Notes under the pieces: generated by a model | Seen by the model: the letters and a program-made list of their open reading frames with translations, nothing else | Databases searched by the model: none | What the model was told of the DNA's origin: nothing | Assembly (NCBI RefSeq): GCF_000427365.1 | Contig: NZ_KE386488.1 | Span: forward strand, 1,523,882-1,587,881 | Direction of reading: 5' to 3' | Length of the DNA: 64,000 nt | Origin: Rikenella microfusus DSM 15922 | GTDB lineage: Bacteria > Bacteroidota > Bacteroidia > Bacteroidales > Rikenellaceae | Position numbers and translations under genes: made by a program | Shown here: positions 62,839 through 64,000 of the stretch, piece after piece | How the letters are laid out: each line of letters starts with the position of its first letter | Position numbering within the stretch: the stretch's first letter is position 1

Positions 62839-64000
62839 ATGAATAACAGACCTGTCAGAGTCCGGTTCGCCCCCAGTCCCACGGGGCCGCTGCATATGGG
62901 CGGCGTACGCACCGCATTATACAACTATCTTTTCGCCCGCCAGCACGGGGGAGCCTTTCTGCTCCGTATCGAGGATACCGATTCGAACCGGTTCGTGCCG
63001 GGCGCCGAAGAGTATATCGTCGAGTCGCTGAAATGGTGCGGCATCGAGGTGGACGAGGGGGTCGGCGTCGGCGGGCCGCATGCTCCCTACCGGCAGAGCG
63101 AACGGCGCGAAATCTACCTGAAGTATGCCGAAAAACTGGTGGAAGACGGTTGGGCTTATTATGCTTTCGATACGCCGGAAGAGCTGGATGCGATCCGAAA
63201 AGAGTACGAGTCGCGGGGCGAGACTTTCGCCTATAACTATGCCGTGCGCGGGAAGCTCGCCACATCTCTGGTATTGTCTGCGGACGAGGTCGCGGCCCGC
63301 ATCGCCCGCGGCGACCAGTGGACGATCCGGTTCCGGATGCCGGAGAACGAGCAGATCGAAATGGACGATATGATCCGCGGCCATGTGACGGTGAACAGTT
63401 CGACGCTGGACGACAAGGTGCTCTACAAATCGGCCGACCGGTTGCCGACCTATCATCTGGCCAATATCGTGGACGACTACCTGATGGAGATTACCCATGT
63501 GATTCGGGGCGAGGAGTGGCTGCCGTCGTTGCCGTTGCACGTGATGCTGTACCGGGCGTTCGGCTGGACGGACCGGATGCCGCGGTTCGCTCACCTGCCG
63601 TTGTTGCTGAAGCCGACCGGAGGCGGGAAGCTGAGCAAACGGGACGGGGATAAATTGGGATTCCCTGTTTTCCCGCTGCAATGGAAACCGCAGGACGGCG
63701 GCGAAGGGGCGCGGGGTTATCGGGAGGACGGTTATTTCCCGGAGGCTTTCGTGAATCTGTTGGCCCTGTTGGGCTGGAATCCGGGTAACGACCATTCCGA
63801 GATACTGTCGATGCCGGAGCTGATCGAGCTGTTCTCGCTGGAAAAGGTGAGCAAATCGGGAGCGCGGTTCGACCCGGAAAAGGCCCGGTGGTTCAACGCG
63901 CAGTATCTGCACCGTAAGCCGGATGCCGAGCTGGCGGCTTTGTTCCTGCCGGTGCTGGCTGAAAAAGGCCACGGGGAGGTTCCGGTGGCGAAAGCGGAGC
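62839..64000 (+). CDS. gltX: Glutamyl-tRNA synthetase, partial (C-terminus beyond the window)
   Basis: The first 387 residues are visible out of roughly 500. Class I signatures: [20 protein letters not shown] (HIGH region, about 7-26), [18 protein letters not shown], and the KMSKS loop as [14 protein letters not shown] (about 261-274). [20 protein letters not shown] and [13 protein letters not shown] are also typical. It charges tRNA-Glu; whether it discriminates against tRNA-Gln cannot be seen. The ATG at 62839 begins the conserved core. Confidence 0.97.
   Translation, partial: MNNRPVRVRFAPSPTGPLHMGGVRTALYNYLFARQHGGAFLLRIEDTDSNRFVPGAEEYIVESLKWCGIEVDEGVGVGGPHAPYRQSERREIYLKYAEKLVEDGWAYYAFDTPEELDAIRKEYESRGETFAYNYAVRGKLATSLVLSADEVAARIARGDQWTIRFRMPENEQIEMDDMIRGHVTVNSSTLDDKVLYKSADRLPTYHLANIVDDYLMEITHVIRGEEWLPSLPLHVMLYRAFGWTDRMPRFAHLPLLLKPTGGGKLSKRDGDKLGFPVFPLQWKPQDGGEGARGYREDGYFPEAFVNLLALLGWNPGNDHSEILSMPELIELFSLEKVSKSGARFDPEKARWFNAQYLHRKPDAELAALFLPVLAEKGHGEVPVAKAE

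Overview
The window is a piece of a Bacteroidales chromosome. Its high G+C, its gene families and its promoters (TAnnTTTG -7 boxes, little Shine-Dalgarno) best fit an Alistipes-like member of Rikenellaceae; that placement is inference. Evidence for the phylum is the pair of SusC/SusD systems, BACON and NVEALA proteins, an LpxC-FabZ fusion, a DUF3276 PUR-like protein and a Bacteroidales-type DNA invertase.

Layout. 1-2.2 kb: propionate-pathway genes (partial carboxyltransferase mmdA, mce) and a DUF1573 protein. 2.4-11.8 kb: transglutaminase lipoprotein, mltG, SRP RNA, a YciO/TsaC-membrane protein-glycosyltransferase operon, gap, ispF, pepD. 12.1-29.7 kb: two facing susC-susD pairs, with fabI, a BACON lipoprotein and a PLP enzyme between them and a tyrosine recombinase at the right edge. 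29.8-36 kb: Trk-type potassium uptake, threonine aldolase, aroE and a DUF368 lipid-carrier transporter. 36-40.7 kb: a more A+T-rich patch with a MacB/FtsX-like permease and a small NVEALA peptide-propeller-NVEALA operon. 40.7-52 kb: a second transglutaminase lipoprotein, DUF3276, mnmA, rsmI, a repeat-bearing unknown protein, a NYN-cold-shock fusion, a peptide symporter and a small beta-barrel. 52.6-64 kb: TonB-like protein, lpxC-fabZ, lpxA, rimP-nusA-infB, a flavinylated membrane redox protein and the start of gltX.

The main discovery candidate is an invertible 15.9 kb segment (12410-28305). The right-hand SusC frame has no signal peptide, no CarboxypepD-like domain and no visible promoter of its own. 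It starts inside a 96-bp sequence that is perfectly repeated, in inverted orientation, at codons 100-132 of the complete left-hand susC. A tyrosine recombinase gene lies 135 bp away. Recombination between the repeats would join the single promoter and N-terminus in frame to the other SusC body and its own SusD. The segment also carries fabI, a housekeeping gene. SusC/SusD switching of this general type is known in Bacteroides; this locus and its gene content appear distinctive.

Two further signals stand out. A dense family of 110-165 bp imperfect palindromes with inverted-repeat ends occupies most of the long intergenic gaps. The first NVEALA peptide gene appears to be split by a one-base deletion inside its signal peptide.
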